Part shown: in pieces, positions 12,182 through 24,465 of the stretch
How positions within the stretch are numbered: position 1 is the stretch's first letter
Layout of the letters: every line of letters starts with the position of its first letter
Program-made: the position numbers and the translations under genes
Source: Trileptium ribeirensis
Lineage: Eukaryota; Nematoda; Enoplea; Enoplida; Thoracostomopsidae
Assembly: GCA_030248225.1 (NCBI GenBank)
Contig: JASANE010012862.1
Location: 1-64,000 of the forward strand
Direction: 5' to 3'
DNA length: 64,000 nucleotides
The notes under the pieces: generated by a model
The model's database searches: none
Seen by the model: the letters and a program-made list of their open reading frames with translations, nothing else
What the model was told of the DNA's origin: nothing

Positions 12182-15119
12182 GTAAGTTTTGTATTTAATA
12201 CCAAATTTATGTGTAATCTATTTGTCCCAGAACAGAGTGGCTGACTTCGCTTATTGTACACAAGAGAGTTGGGTTTGCGTTACTGGAAATATGTTTTTCG
12301 GTTATAGCATTTAAAAATATATTTTCAAAGTAGGTGTTACGCTGACCGGATGGTTAATAACACTAATAGCTTGTATTATCACGAAGATGGCAAATTCCGA
12401 AAGTTGAATATGTAATTTTTAATCACGTACACACCTATATTGAATATTAAATTATAAAATGAGGCGCATATCTCGAGCGAACACGGAGTTATTGATATTT
12501 TCGTGTAGTTTCAACAAATCCTGCAGTGTAAATAATGACAATAGCGGCACAGCATTTTCAGCTACATAGAGTCCAAAAACTTTTGTATTGCTGGAGCGAT
12601 TATGCAGATATTCCCGTTTTCGTGTATTTTGGGTCTCATGGACTCATTTTAAAAGTGGTAAATCGAGATCCTACATCCCAAAAGATCTGCTTTGCAAAGC
12701 GTTATATACAGTTTTAGAGAAGCTCATTTGGTTACATAATGAGCCCAGTTAGACTTAGATAATCTCTACACTATCGAGGTTCAAGTAACGTGATTTTTAG
12801 GCCCTACGGGACCCGCCCCGAGCCCCTTTGAGAGGAATATTTTGAGCTTTTTCGAGAGGAATATTTGGGAATCTGGCTTCGCGCCTAAAAGAGTACGAGC
12901 TTTCACACTTTGAAATGAGTTACCGCACAGTCAAATGTGTATAACCTAAATACCCAACAACGGACATTACCAATTTCACCGCTAGTAAAAATTGTTCACT
13001 CACTACAGTCAGAACTCAATTCATTTAGTTTGACCTAGCTACATCAAGAGTACGCAAGGAAAGAGTATGACACTTCTCATTCTTTGATGTTAACCCGTGT
13101 TTGGTCACACGGTACCCCTTATTCCTGTGAGTCTTCATGCACTACCAGACTTGCCTACACTTTTCTGGTGGTAGCTCGGATTCCCTCTGGATTTTAGGGG
13201 TAGCTACGATCCACATCGTGTTGTGGCTGAGGTGCAGGTGGAACTCCCAGTTTTGAGGGTTTGGTTGAATAATTATTGTCATCGGTTCAACGCAGCCCCG
13301 AAATACTGAGTATTGTCCGTCATACCACTACAAAACTGGAGTTACGCGTTATCGACCCCTCTTAAAACAATAAACAGATAATTTTTAAAATGCCTGCGTC
13401 ATCAAACACGAGTTTACATTAGAGCCCGAGTTTTAAATTTCACTCTCATCTAATGCAACCTGGGTTGCATTGATTGCTTATTATAGGGACATTGGCAGTG
13501 TTCCTATCATTATGCCAATATTGGTGCAGTTTTAAAGTACATTTTTGGAATTTTTTAAAAACCGGTAATTAATGTCCATTTTAGATATAACTTTTTAAGA
13601 GATACTGTTTGGTCAGTTTCGGAAATAACCCATGTTCACTGTTTATTTTTATTGCTTCGATCAATGCGGCACAAGGTTTAGTGCACGGACAGAGCATATT
13701 AAATTAAAGATAACTTTGAGAACACGTTTTTGAATGAATAGAGATTTGTTTACTAAGCCTGGTCGCATACTTTGGTGAATAGAATTGGCCCGTCCATGTG
13801 GAAAGCTCGTTCTGTATCCGTTTCTGAATATATTTCAACATAATTTTCATTTTATTTCATTTCATGGATAACAGGAGTGCGAATATATTGAATATTTTTA
13901 TCACTAAATAAATTTGTTCGACATAGTAAAATAAATGGCTTTTGTTTCGTTATAAATTGCGCACAATATACAGTAGTACATATATATGTCTACATGGTCA
14001 AGGTCGGAAGCAGCAGATGGGTAGCCGGGAACCTCGATGAGGTAAATCTTTGGCAACCAAAGTGGGGAATCAGCCGGTTGGGGAAGAGGGTTGTTCTTCC
14101 TGAATCATTGTCCTATGTGCTAGCGGCTTAGCCAAGGAGGAGTGTGGGTACGTGGGACGACCCACATGCAAGCTGGCGCGTCCTCAGTGCAGGATGACTG
14201 AAAGCGAAGTCCATGTTTATGTACGCCAGGTGGCATACTTCCCGAATAGTTCTGGTTACGCTCCTGCTTTGTTCTCATGCTCTGAGTTTGGTTCTTCCTA
14301 TGACAAGTTACGATAGGCTTTCATTTTTCAAGTAATAAATCTGCGATTCTTAGCGTATACCAAAGGGGACGAACATAAACACCAAAAGAACTATATATGT
14401 ATAGTCGAGCCGATGAAATCTCGGCTGTGTTACAATTTGGCAGAATACTGTGCTATACACAACTTGTTTTAATTATGTTTGTTGTCCTAGAAAAGTCTCA
14501 AAGAGCCGATCCCAGATTCCCATATATACTAATATCTGCTGGGCTTAGCTGTTCAGACATCACAACCTCTGCGATACAGTCAGGTCAATCTTCGAAACCG
14601 AATTATCACCTGTATTATATATTGCATCGTGATTTATCAGTAAATTATCTGATGCTAATACTAACAAATGGGTGTTATTGTTAAGTGATCAAGGCTTCAT
14701 CATTATATTGTTAACCTTAGTTTAATGTTGAATCTAAAGTATATCTCGTGATCATGTAAATGGAGTAATACAAGTAACAATGCTACGATGTAATATTTAA
14801 AATGCATGTTTACTCATGTAAAATTTTGGCAACAAGGCCCCGAAATGGGAGGATAAATTTGCTTAAAAATACAAAATATTTCCTCATTTTCATGTATATA
14901 GTTTTACTGCCGTGCATGTATTTTCAAGTATAAAACAACGTTTTAGCCTTAAAAATAGCGGTAATTATGTTTAAAAACATTTTGCTTACAAAAACATATT
15001 TTGAGGCATAAAAATCTTTTGATTTAGTTGAACATGCGTGTTTTCGCCGAGTGGGGGACATAGGGGAAATCTCACGGTTTACCCCACCCCCACTTTGGAC
15101 AGACCAGTAAGACATCAAG
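12182..15119. other. Intron B-C, first part
   Basis: About 2.9 kb without a supported gene. A GC-richer stretch at 13990-14290 (around GTAGCCGGGAACCTCGATGA) looks like a fragment of an interspersed element but is unclassified. The remainder is AT-rich. Confidence 0.4.
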
Positions 15120-16265
15120 AACGTCAGAATTGTTATAGTTAATCACAGCGTAATGTAACGTACTTGAGATTGTGTATTGTAGGGGTGGATGGTTTTAAAT
15201 TCCGTCTGTGTGTGTGAAGAGAACGACTTAACCGATTTTCATGATCTTATGCTCATTCGAACCTATGACATAATCGATTTACCATGTACATCCCCGAGCG
15301 GTTTTTGATTTGAGATCTGGTTTCGAGGATAGAGGTCAAAATGGGGTCTTTGCCCCATTTTAGTACACTTCACGGAAGCACGGTTATTCAGAACGTAGAG
15401 TAACGTGGTGGAGATTGTGTGTTGCAGGGGTTCAAGCTCTTAAATTCCGGCTGTGTGTGTCATCGGCCATAACTCGAAAACTACTTAACCGATTTTCAAG
15501 AACTTGGGCTCATTCGAACCGACATAGTCAATCTACCTTCTAGACACACGAGCGTTTGTTTTTTGATTTGCAGTCTGGTTTCGGGGTCAAGGGTAAAAAT
15601 GTGGGGATTTTGCTCCATTTTAGTACCCTTCACGTAAGCAAGGTTATTTTTATCTTAACTTTAGAATTTTTTCTCTGGTTGGTTTTATTTTATAGTAAAA
15701 TGATAAATGCCGATGCACATTTTTTGTTTTTGGATTAAGTCTCCGGTTCTAAAGTTACGAGTTATGGCGCCCTTATGGTTCCTCGACCCAAAATTCGAAA
15801 ATTTTTTCTGACGTCCATGGTTCGTGGTCAAAGGTCAAAATGAGGGTTTTACCCCATTTTAGTACCCTTCACGGAAGCAAGGTTATTTTTATTTTAACTT
15901 TCGAATTTTTTCTCTGGTTGGTTTAACTTTATAGTAAAATGATAAATGCCTATTTTTGTTTTTTGATTAAGGCTCTGGTTCTGGAGCTTTGGGGTTTTGA
16001 GTTATGGCACCTTCGTGGATCCTCGACCCGAAATTCGAAAATTTGTTCTGACGTCCTGGGCAGCTGAAAAGTTGCACTTGGAGGTAGCATGCCGGTATTG
16101 GTTTTACTCTGCGATGAGTAGTTCCATGGGTACGGGGGCATTGCGCATCCAATGTTCCTCGATCCAAGTTTCTAATTTTATTGTGACGTCCTGCGAGGCT
16201 GATAGCTTGCACTTGGGGTCTTCGGGTATGGGAAACTTATTGCCGGTGTTAGTTGTGTTCTAACT
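15120..16265 (+). repeat. Dispersed repeat, copy 1
   Basis: This shares long blocks with 31540-32412 in the same orientation: CTGTGTGTGT then CGGCCATAACTC, ACCCGATTTTCAT-like text, TCAAAATG...CCATTTTAG, ATGATAAATGCCGA, GGTTCCTCGACCCAAAATTC, and TTCTGAC(G/T)TCCTGGG. It is internally repetitive: 15180-15380 and 15410-15650 are related, and 15615-15800 is related to 15835-16060. There is no coding frame. It looks like a dispersed, partly tandem non-coding repeat of unknown class. Confidence 0.65.
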
Positions 16266-18012
16266 TGTGCGAGAGATTATGTAATGTCCACATATAGCAT
16301 CTTGACGTATGTTATCGAGAGCTGATTGACTGTGCACACAAAAGGTTTAGGTGTACCCATGCTTCACTACGCTCTGCAATCTCGATAGAGTTTAGAGTTA
16401 CTAGTATTATCGGGGAGGTGCCAGCCGAGTTAAAAGACAAATAGCTGTAGTGCGTATACAGTCTGGGCACTATACAGTGTAACTGTCAGTTTAATAATTT
16501 TGCACATAAGCCAAACTCTGTGTGACAATAAATAATTTTGAAGGACGTCAATATAGCTATATTTTTCTCCTTGAAAAATATATTAACTTTACCAAAAAAA
16601 TTTAAACAGTTGAAATAATAGCCTAACGTAGGATGTCGTGCTGATTTTTTGTGTAACTTTGTGGTCACACGGACAAATTTGATACCATGTCCATGTTTGG
16701 ATCACAAGTACCTGACCCAGTAGAAAGTAGTCTAGACGCCAGCTTGTACCTATTATACTGAACTTTTAACGTTCGTAAAGTGTAAAGCACCAGAACGAGA
16801 TAAGTGTTTAGACTATTCGACATTATTATTGTCGCTAGAAGTTTATTGAAGAACCGGTTTTGTCAGTTAGATTAACGCATAGACTACATAGATATTATTG
16901 TCCCAGATTGAAGGCTATTGAATTTAACTTCGGGAAGCACATAAAACCCTATTCTTAGACACACGTTTCGAAGGCATGACTGATCAAAGCTCGTCATGGT
17001 AATGCATCACACGTTAATCATTTCTCAAAACAATGGTCCACAAAATTGGCGACAGTAGAACAAAGAGGAAATTTCGGATATTTTTTGGAATCTTGGGCAT
17101 CTCCATTGTGTGCAAGAGAACCGCCAGAGCCCGACTGTTAACCAGAAAAGCGGTACGTATTGTCAATGGTTTCCAGCTCGCAAGTTAAGTCCAAACAACC
17201 GGGGTTAAATAATTTCGGACAGAAAGTGGAAGTTTGTGGCATATGAAGTTGGTTATTTTAATTTAGAAATATTCAGGAAAATACGCAACCTAATTTAAAC
17301 GTATATATGATTCCTGAATTTTCAAGATTAAGGTAAAACTTTGTACGACATATTGCTAAGGCACCCCGCGGCAGATTTTAAAGTATTCCCTAATACGTAA
17401 GACATTTTAACAGAAAGTACAGAAACCCTTTTTAACTCTTTAACGCATGTATTTACTCTGGTGCAACGTTTGGCTGTGTGTTGTTATTCGCTTGCGTTGT
17501 GAGGTGCATTAAGGATCCTATCGTCTTAGGTCAGTGGTTACCGACAGCAACTGTAACACAAACAGTTCGGGTCCGGCGGCAATTTGTTTAACGATAGTCC
17601 AAATGCAAATTGATTCATGAAGCAATGGGTTAGGCCTATCAAAACAGGACCAGAATGGTCAAAAACACGGAAAACATGCTGAAATAAATGCCACGAGCAT
17701 TTATATAACGGTGCCTCATGACACTGCTTGCTTTCTCTTATTTAAACTGATATTCTAATTCTAAATTACAACCTGTAACATCAGAAATACAGATAATCTA
17801 AAAATTATTGAAAACATTAGACAAGCAAAAATCTGCGACTCTTAAAAGGGTGTTAGTCAGTAAAATGACAAATTTCGACGGTTTTCCTTTATAACTCAAC
17901 TCATAATCAAACATTCACAAATTTTGGCTTTCACCTTAGATTTTTTTGCTGCGACGTTGCTGTTGGCACATGGCGTAGGTTATGGTTAAATAAAACGTTT
18001 CATAAAAATCGA
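16266..18012. other. Intron B-C, middle part
   Basis: No gene. At 17480-17590 lies a relative of the internal part of the piggyBac-like MITE at 46916-47183: both read TATTCGCT(T/C)GC(G/A)TTGT followed by tRNA-like box A and box B motifs (here at 17527-17537 and 17564-17574). Confidence 0.45.
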
Positions 18013-19616
18013 GGGTCATTTCACGCTACGATGACCTTTTGGTCGGGGGGGGGGGTAAAACTGGATATTTTGGCCAGGAGCACATAAACGTGCAGGGAAC
18101 TGGTAAAAATGTTATTTACGCTAGGAAGCCTCATTACTTAGCTAGTTCAAACAAAAAAACTTTTCGGCTTCACGCACGCCGTAAGAGGCTGGACATCCGC
18201 AAAGTCCCGAATTGACAAAAATCGTAATGACTAATTTTACGACCTCTTTTTTTCGGGTAGTCTCGTGGCTCCGTGTTCGAAGTTATGGCCCAAATTCTTT
18301 TCTATGCAGGATTAGTCAGGTCTATACAACATTTTTAATTGCACGATTTTCAAATCAACTCCAATCATGGAGAGTGACAGCTGTAGATATGGCATGAACC
18401 CCAGTTTTACCCACCCCAGACCAAATTCTTTTTTTGGTCATTGCTCGTTACTTATGCATGGTACATAAACGTTGTTCATATATCATACCTGTCCCCTGGG
18501 TGCCTTTTGAAAAAATATTAACCCAGGTGCTTGCTGTTACTTACCCCAGCGCTAGGGTCAAAAGGTCGATTTTAGCACATTTGATTACCCCCCCGCCCGA
18601 CCGTTGCTAGTTAGGGGTATGGTGGAGTCAGCAGAAGTCAATTAATTTGTCTGTTATGGTTCTTTCCAATCACAAAGCGAATGGTGAAACGACCTGAGCT
18701 CTATCTCGCGCCCGACCTGTTGATCTCAGGCTTTTACCCACCACCGACCACACTTTTACCCACCCCCGACCACCACCAAAATGTGAAAAATCGAACATAT
18801 GATGTTATTTCGAGGAAATTTCACGCTTTTGGTTCATAATACATTGTGGCAATACATTTCGACGACATATGCTGCAAAATTATTTTTTGAAAAAATTCTA
18901 AATATACCCCCCGACCATGGTCTCAGGCATGTACACTGGCAGTTGATATGGGCTGCCATTTTGTACCCTCATAGTGGAAATTGTGGTATAGAACATCTTA
19001 CATACCGTTTTCAAGTTAACTATGCTGGTTAAACACGGTCGAATTGGCCATCTCACATTTTTACCCTCTCCACGCCAAATTTTACCTCCCCCGACCACCA
19101 GCTACTTCCGGCATTCTAACATATCTGGCAAAGGGTATGTTGTGAATTTTTTTGCATAACACTTCCCCCAGGCTAAACTATCGATATAAATAGCTACCGT
19201 TTATGGCCGCTTCGTTTCCATTTAATAACCGGTATAAATCGGCACCCCCGTGTTTTAAAAGTGTTAAATTTGACCCAAGAATAGGCATAAAAAGCTTAAT
19301 TTTTGACATACGGAGTTCCGCATAACAACATTTTGACCGCGCTGACGGGCTGCACGAGATACGATCACAAAATCGAGGCTAGATGCAACCTGGAGCATAC
19401 CAGAGGTCATTTTATGTGCTAACCTTGCTGAGCAGCACGGGGGTGGTATTTGGGAAGCCATAGCATAAAAACGGTTAAAAAAATTTACTATATCGAACTT
19501 AAATTAGGGATCCTTGACGTTTTTTGGTCATAGGGTGTAAAATGAAGATAATCGGAGCCAAAAAGTCATTAGTCATTTTTTCTGGGGCAAAAGGACATCG
19601 TAGCGTGAAATGACCC
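18013..19616 (+). mobile_element. 1.6-kb TIR DNA element, copy 1
   Basis: The ends are perfect inverted repeats starting GGGTCATTTCACGCTACGAT (18013) and ending with the complement at 19616. They are flanked by the direct repeat ATCGA (18008-18012 and 19617-19621), a 5-bp target duplication. No transposase is encoded, so it is non-autonomous. Inside, a motif of the form GGTCGGGG(n)TAAAA or its complement recurs several times, for example at 18040, near 18590, 18740, 18908 and 19085. A nearly identical copy in opposite orientation lies at 55748-57340. The superfamily is not assigned. Confidence 0.85.
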
Positions 19617-20585
19617 ATCGATGATTGTTTCCGTAGACCAGTGTGGATTAAGTAAACGCGAGGCGGCACATAGTTTAGCTTCTGTGGCTAGGTTGAGGAG
19701 GCCACTTTGTTACTACCTCCGCATCCCTTACCGTGGTCCCTACTTCCCCGGTCCCCCCCCCTTCCAAAAGAGGGGGCCGGAAAAACATGGAGCTAGCGGG
19801 TACCCGCACAGCTCAAAGGCTGTCCATCGTCACTAGGCCCGTACCCGCGGGCTGAATACGTTATTTTTCAGGCCCGCAAGTTATTGAATCATTAATGGCT
19901 CAACATATTCATCGCTTTGCGTTTTAAAGCCATTCTAATCTTGTTAACTTTTTGATAGCTGATTCTTCGCCAGCGATCTCTCGCTGCCAAGGCTGCACGA
20001 CAAAGACTGATTCCTTTCGCAGCTCACCTCCCTACCACCCAACCAACCACCCAAATGGAAGCTCGCCGGCATTCAGGGAGGCCGCCCGCCCCGTGCCCAG
20101 CAGAGGAATTTGTAGCGTCCTAAAGATATCGTAATTTGCACTTCTGCAGGGCCTAGTAAAAGGATTCTCCTTGAGGTCTGCAACGCCCACAAAAGGGAAC
20201 TGCGTAATGGCTTCTACAGTGGACCAAGTGTTAACAACGGGACCCACGACCCACACTAGTCGACACACGACTCACATGACCCACGAACGGCCCATGGACC
20301 CACCCTCCATTTTGTGGTCTCAAAAAATATTTAACACCATGGGTGATCATTCTTTGAAGTGGAGCATTGCTCGGTACTCGGGGTTGGGCTAAGTATTTTG
20401 CGATTACTTTCGGAAACCTGCCGGTACCAGCGGGTTACCCGCGTTCTGAACAAATGCAGTGCTAGGATATCTGGATTATTCCCACATCGCGGATACTATT
20501 CGGATATGAAATCGTATGAATACTTGTCCGTTGTAATAGAGTGAATGCCGTTGTTGCATAATGAATTTCGTATTTAATATTCTAG
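19617..20585. other. Intron B-C, last part
   Basis: GC-richer than average (19720-20300), with several C-rich runs. No coding frame is supported. The last ~50 bases resemble the acceptor region of exons A and B. Confidence 0.4.
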
Positions 20586-21083
20586 AGTATGCGAGGTGGC
20601 ACAGATGCTGAAGACGGCTCAATGTATGAGGGAGTGCTTACTACGTCTGATGACGCTGTACTGTTCTCTGCGTTAATGTCAGCAAACTGCAGTAGCACAC
20701 TATCCGCATCAAATTCAATAGCTGTAACAACGACCAATATTCCTTGCACCAATGTTCAGGGATTACTGCAAGTGTCAAGCTCAACCACCAGTCGCCCGCA
20801 GAAAAATTTATTTTCTCCAAGCATTGCCTCAACATCTGGTATGGGTAGCGTGGCTGAGAGCGGCAGTTGTATGACTGGCAAAATGTCATCTGGGACAGTT
20901 TGCTTTTCGGTTGCTTCTCATAGCACTGTCAGCGGATCAATTTTTACCGGTGGAAAACAACAACAAAGTCATTCGTCGATTTGCTGTTCTGATAACTCTT
21001 CGCTGAAAGCATTGGCAGGTTCTATTTGTGACAATAAAAGTATTGGCCGCGGTGCTGCTGGCGAATATGGTCACCTGATACAG
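20586..21083 (+). CDS. Gene 1 alternative exon C
   Basis: 498 bases, 166 codons, phase 0 at both ends. The acceptor is TTTAATATTCTAG and the donor is CAG followed by GTCAGT. It is close to exon A at its start (SMRGGTDAEDGSMY is identical) and has the shared RPQKNLFSPS, GSVAESGSC, GGKQQQ and SLKALAGSICDNKSIGRG blocks, ending YGHLIQ. The two gaps relative to exon A fall in the Thr/Asn-rich middle and remove whole codons. It lies 8.4 kb from exon B; the enlarged intron has absorbed the dispersed repeat and the 1.6-kb TIR element. No fourth copy was found in the window. Confidence 0.8.
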
Positions 21084-21309
21084 GTCAGTAGGACTGCTTT
21101 CCGGTATTAAGCTTATAATGTGGTGACCTATTATATTATTTGAAATGTGTTGACTGAGTTAGGTCAAATAGCGTACAAGACAGATTGGACTAGCTGTACT
21201 AGAAACATTGCATTTCATCATAGGTTTTGCTGTTTTATCATGGACTATGTTTTTGAATTATTTCCTGAGCTTTTTTCAAAATATTCCTTGTGAAAGCCTC
21301 TATTATACT

Positions 21310-21617
21310 CTGGGCAAACGGTTAAAAATCATTTCAGAAACACTGCCGAAATGCTTTTGATGGAGGAAAAAAGCTATTTTGAAGCAAATTTTGATAAAGT
21401 TTGAGAAATTTTTGGCTTCAGAGTGGAATTTTAGTACAAATTTTGATCAATTTTTTGTACTTTGAACCGATTGGAAACAAAAAAATTTCTAAGAGATGAT
21501 GAACCGGGGGAGCCCAAAATTTTGACAGGGGGCACGAACCGGAGGGCACCTGTTCTGAACCAGGGGCACCGAAAAATGCCAAGGCCTCCCCACCCCCCAA
21601 TTTGGATAGCCCAGATA
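21310..21617 (+). repeat. Fragment of the 7.7-kb foldback family
   Basis: Closely matches 6718-6990 in the right arm, and the complement of 790-1070 in the left arm, including CAGAAACACTGCC, TTTTTGGCTTCAGAGTG, ACCGATTGGAAACAAAAAA and GCACCGAAAAATGCC. It shows the foldback family also exists as solo fragments. It ends where the LINE 5' sequence begins. Confidence 0.75.
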
Positions 21618-21831
21618 CTGAACTTGGCCTTTACCGGTTATCTATTGCGGAAGGCTTTGGTTAGGTGAGCACCTACTGCCGATTCTGTGATCCTGCCAAC
21701 AAGCCTCCACCGGAAGCGGGGGACCCTATGGAGGGGCCCTCAACCTTGGGGGAGGACAGTAGGGCATCCACGCGGATGTCTCATGTAGTCAGAATCTAAT
21801 GAAGCTACTCTAGTTTTAGCTTAGTTTAGCA

Positions 21832-22530
21832 ATGAGTAGACTCAAGATTTTTCAGATAAATGCCCAGCACTCAAAACTGGGTTCCTTAGAGTTAGCTAGA
21901 AGACTAAACAAACGTGGTGATTTTACAATAGGGTTGATTCATGAGCCGTACTGCATAAAGGGGTCCCGGCAGGTCTAGCAGGGACCACAGGCACGCTGTT
22001 TTATGCTACAAGTGAAGTTGAACGAATAAGAACAGCTGTCTTTGTGTCAAACAGCAAAATGGCAGTCAATATGAATCATCTATGTAGCACAGATTGTACA
22101 GTAGTGAAAATAGAGTGGTTTGTAGCTGGTCGCAGGGTTGAGTTGTACCTTGCTTCCCTATCTTCCACACGATGCTGGATGTAATGTGGTGACACAGAGC
22201 ATAAGATTGGTGAATTACACAAATGGAAGGAATATTGGTGTCATCATAGGATGTGATGCTAACGCTCAACTCACAATATTGGGTAGCACTAATGTGAATG
22301 ATAGGGGGACAGACTTGGTAAGTTATCTGATGACTACAGACTTGGATGTATTCCAACGTTTGTCACCCGCGTTAGAAGGGAAGTGTTGGATATAACTCTT
22401 GCAAATAGTAAAGTTGCTGGTGCGATCAGCGGCTGGTGTGTTTCGGAGGTTTACTCAGGATCTGATCACAGATTTATTCAGTTTGAACTAACAAATGTTG
22501 ATGATACTGAGCAACGTAGATTTAATATTA
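21832..22530 (+). pseudogene. LINE endonuclease domain, frameshifted
   Basis: The endonuclease/exonuclease/phosphatase-type domain is opened by FQINAQHSK and HEPYC. A TAG interrupts it at about 21976, and a frame change occurs near 22150. The later frame gives VIIGCDANAQ, the usual catalytic Asp-Ala-Asn block, then the final LDITLA and SGSDHRFI motifs, the last carrying the catalytic Ser-Asp-His. It would nick target DNA for reverse transcription if intact; here it is broken. Confidence 0.65.
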
Positions 22531-23199
22531 GAAGTCTGAACAGTGCTAAGTTTGCGCAACTGGCATCAGAGAAACTTTTAGATGCTGAAATTTCAGAGCA
22601 TAACGGCGGACCAGCTGGACCTAGCCGTGTCTCTTCTGATTAGTGTACTAGAAGTCTCATGCAAAGCATCATGTCAGAAGAAATCTTATAGTAAAAATAG
22701 GAATCGCTGGTGGAATAATGGGTTAGAATCACAGCGCAAGAAAGTATGTAAGGCCTTTGATAAGACCAGACGCTTTCAGACTGAGAGAGAATGGGACAAG
22801 TAAGTATAGAAGACAACAGCGCACTTATAAGCGGATGATTCATGAGGCAAAGAGAATGCGCTGGAGGAGATTTTATGATAAGGTTAATAGCACGTCCGAG
22901 AGCTCTCGTACATATGCAAAAGATCTTGTGATGAGGCCTCTAGTAAGTCAGGGTTGAGTAATCAATGTAGATGACCGGGTCACCGCTGACGTCTATGAGC
23001 CACCTATGACGAAGCTGTCTATTCACTTTCCATCGTCGGTCATTCTTCAAACCCGCCGCCGTCTAGAATGATGGAGACTCATGTAATCTCAAAAACAAGC
23101 GAGCTTATGGAGATAAGCAACTTGATGCCTATGGAGAGAATCAAAGGGAGATCAGTTCGTTTCAAACTTTCAAATCGCCAGAAGAGTTGATGGTGTATA

Positions 23200-24465
23200 T
23201 CCAATCATGCTTTGGCTATCCTGCGAATGCTCTGTTTATTTATTGCAGCGTATATTTAAGGCTAGCCTGAGGCTTGGCTATATTCCGTCACAGTGGAGGA
23301 TATCTAATGTAATTTTTATGCCCAAACCGGGCAAGAGGGACTATATGGATCCAAAGGCGTTTAGACCAATTTGTCTTTCTTCCTTTCTTCTTACAACTAT
23401 GGAGATAATTTTATCAGGGATGTGATACTGGTCAAGTATACGCTACGTCGGAATCAGTATGCCTACAGGTGTGGTAGGAATGCAATCTCGGCCCTGCATG
23501 CTACCACATCCTGGATTGAAGGGGAGATGTACAAAGGCAAATACGTGGTAGCTGTTTTTGCGGATGTGTCTGAGCTTTTGACTGTTTGGGTGCTACGGCC
23601 AAAGTTGATGTCCTACCTCTATACTGCGGTAGTGCTTCCATCTTTGACCTACGGCTGTGCCATGTGCTGCCACAGAAGCAAATTGAAAACTTATTTGGGG
23701 AAATTTTTGAAGGTTCATAGTCTGGCCTGTCGTATGATTACAGGTTCACTTCGTTCTGCTCCTCTGGAGGGCCATTATGGAATTAGACCTATTGATCTCG
23801 TTATTGATCAATTGGCACTTGAAAGCTACTACCACCTGAGAACAGCTGGGCTATGGCTTGCTCAGTGCGAGAGTAGTGGATATTATAGTTTGCAAAGATT
23901 CGCCGAGGCATAGCTATAGTAATGCCAACGGGCAGAATTTTAAGATTTTTCAGTCGGAGTAGGAAATGGTGTGTAAGACATGAGGGAACCAAGTCAGATG
24001 GAACCTTGTGTTCCAGTTTCCTCTTCCATGGTGAAGAGTGCGCTGGCGCGTTTTCTGTCTGGGCAACACGCTAGACGGTGGAGAGGGAGAATAAATTGCA
24101 GGCATACAAGGATTTTCTTTCCAGAAGTCAATTATAGGAGATCTCGCTTGTTATTGAAGCTTATCAAAAATAGATTGCGGATTGCTATACATGTTTTAAC
24201 TGGGCATAATCCTTGAAATGCTCATCTTAAAGTTATGAAACTAAGAGAATGTGGTCTCTGCGAATATTGTCGCCAGGCGGCAGCAACGTCCGAACACTTT
24301 GTATTAGGACGTAAAAAATGGGATGAAGCTAGGCAAAGGTTCTTGGGTGCTCAACAACTAGCAGTTACTAATGATAGGACTATAGTTATGTTTGAGCAAA
24401 TTAATAGGATTTTGAGTTGCAACTCAGAGGTTCAGTCTGGGTTTATAAGAATTAGAACACGGTGA
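23200..24465 (+). pseudogene. LINE reverse transcriptase and C-terminal remnant
   Basis: Only the first RT blocks (up to FADVSE at about 23571) and the region after RT remain; they are fused in one 180-codon frame at 23371-23913. The palm core, including the YADD box, is missing. The following pieces, 23980-24216 and 24235-24465, carry an RNase H-like stretch and a CxxCxxC plus His tail. Non-functional. Confidence 0.6.

Larger units (their letters stand above)
21640..24465 (+). mobile_element. Decayed I/LOA/R1-like non-LTR retrotransposon
   Basis: Read left to right it contains: a short tail with CRFCDP and GDPMEGPST (21673-21800), like the end of a LINE ORF1; an apurinic-type endonuclease from ATG 21832 (MSRLKIFQINAQHSK), continuing in shifted frames to GCDANAQ (22250) and LDITLANSK then SGSDHRF (22386-22480); the start of the reverse transcriptase (VIFMPKPGKRDYMDP, FRPICLSS, near 23310); QYAYRCGRNA...VFADVSE near 23450-23570; then directly the post-RT region (LMSYLYTAVVLPSLTYG, LACRMITGSLRSAP). 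It ends in an RNase H remnant and a Cys-rich tail (CGLCEYC...EHFVL near 24250). Several frameshifts and an internal deletion make it non-functional. Clade assignment is from memory of the motifs. Confidence 0.75.

Noticed and set aside
18212..18397. 61-residue frame conserved in both 1.6-kb TIR elements (58 of 61 residues shared with 56957-57142)
   Set aside because: There is no ATG, and nucleotide identity in this block is as high as elsewhere in the element, so there is no sign of selection on protein.
10945..21320. A fourth copy of the alternative exon
   Set aside because: The hallmark AGAAAAATTTATTTTC core occurs only at 10659, 11898 and 20800; no other region shows the shared blocks.
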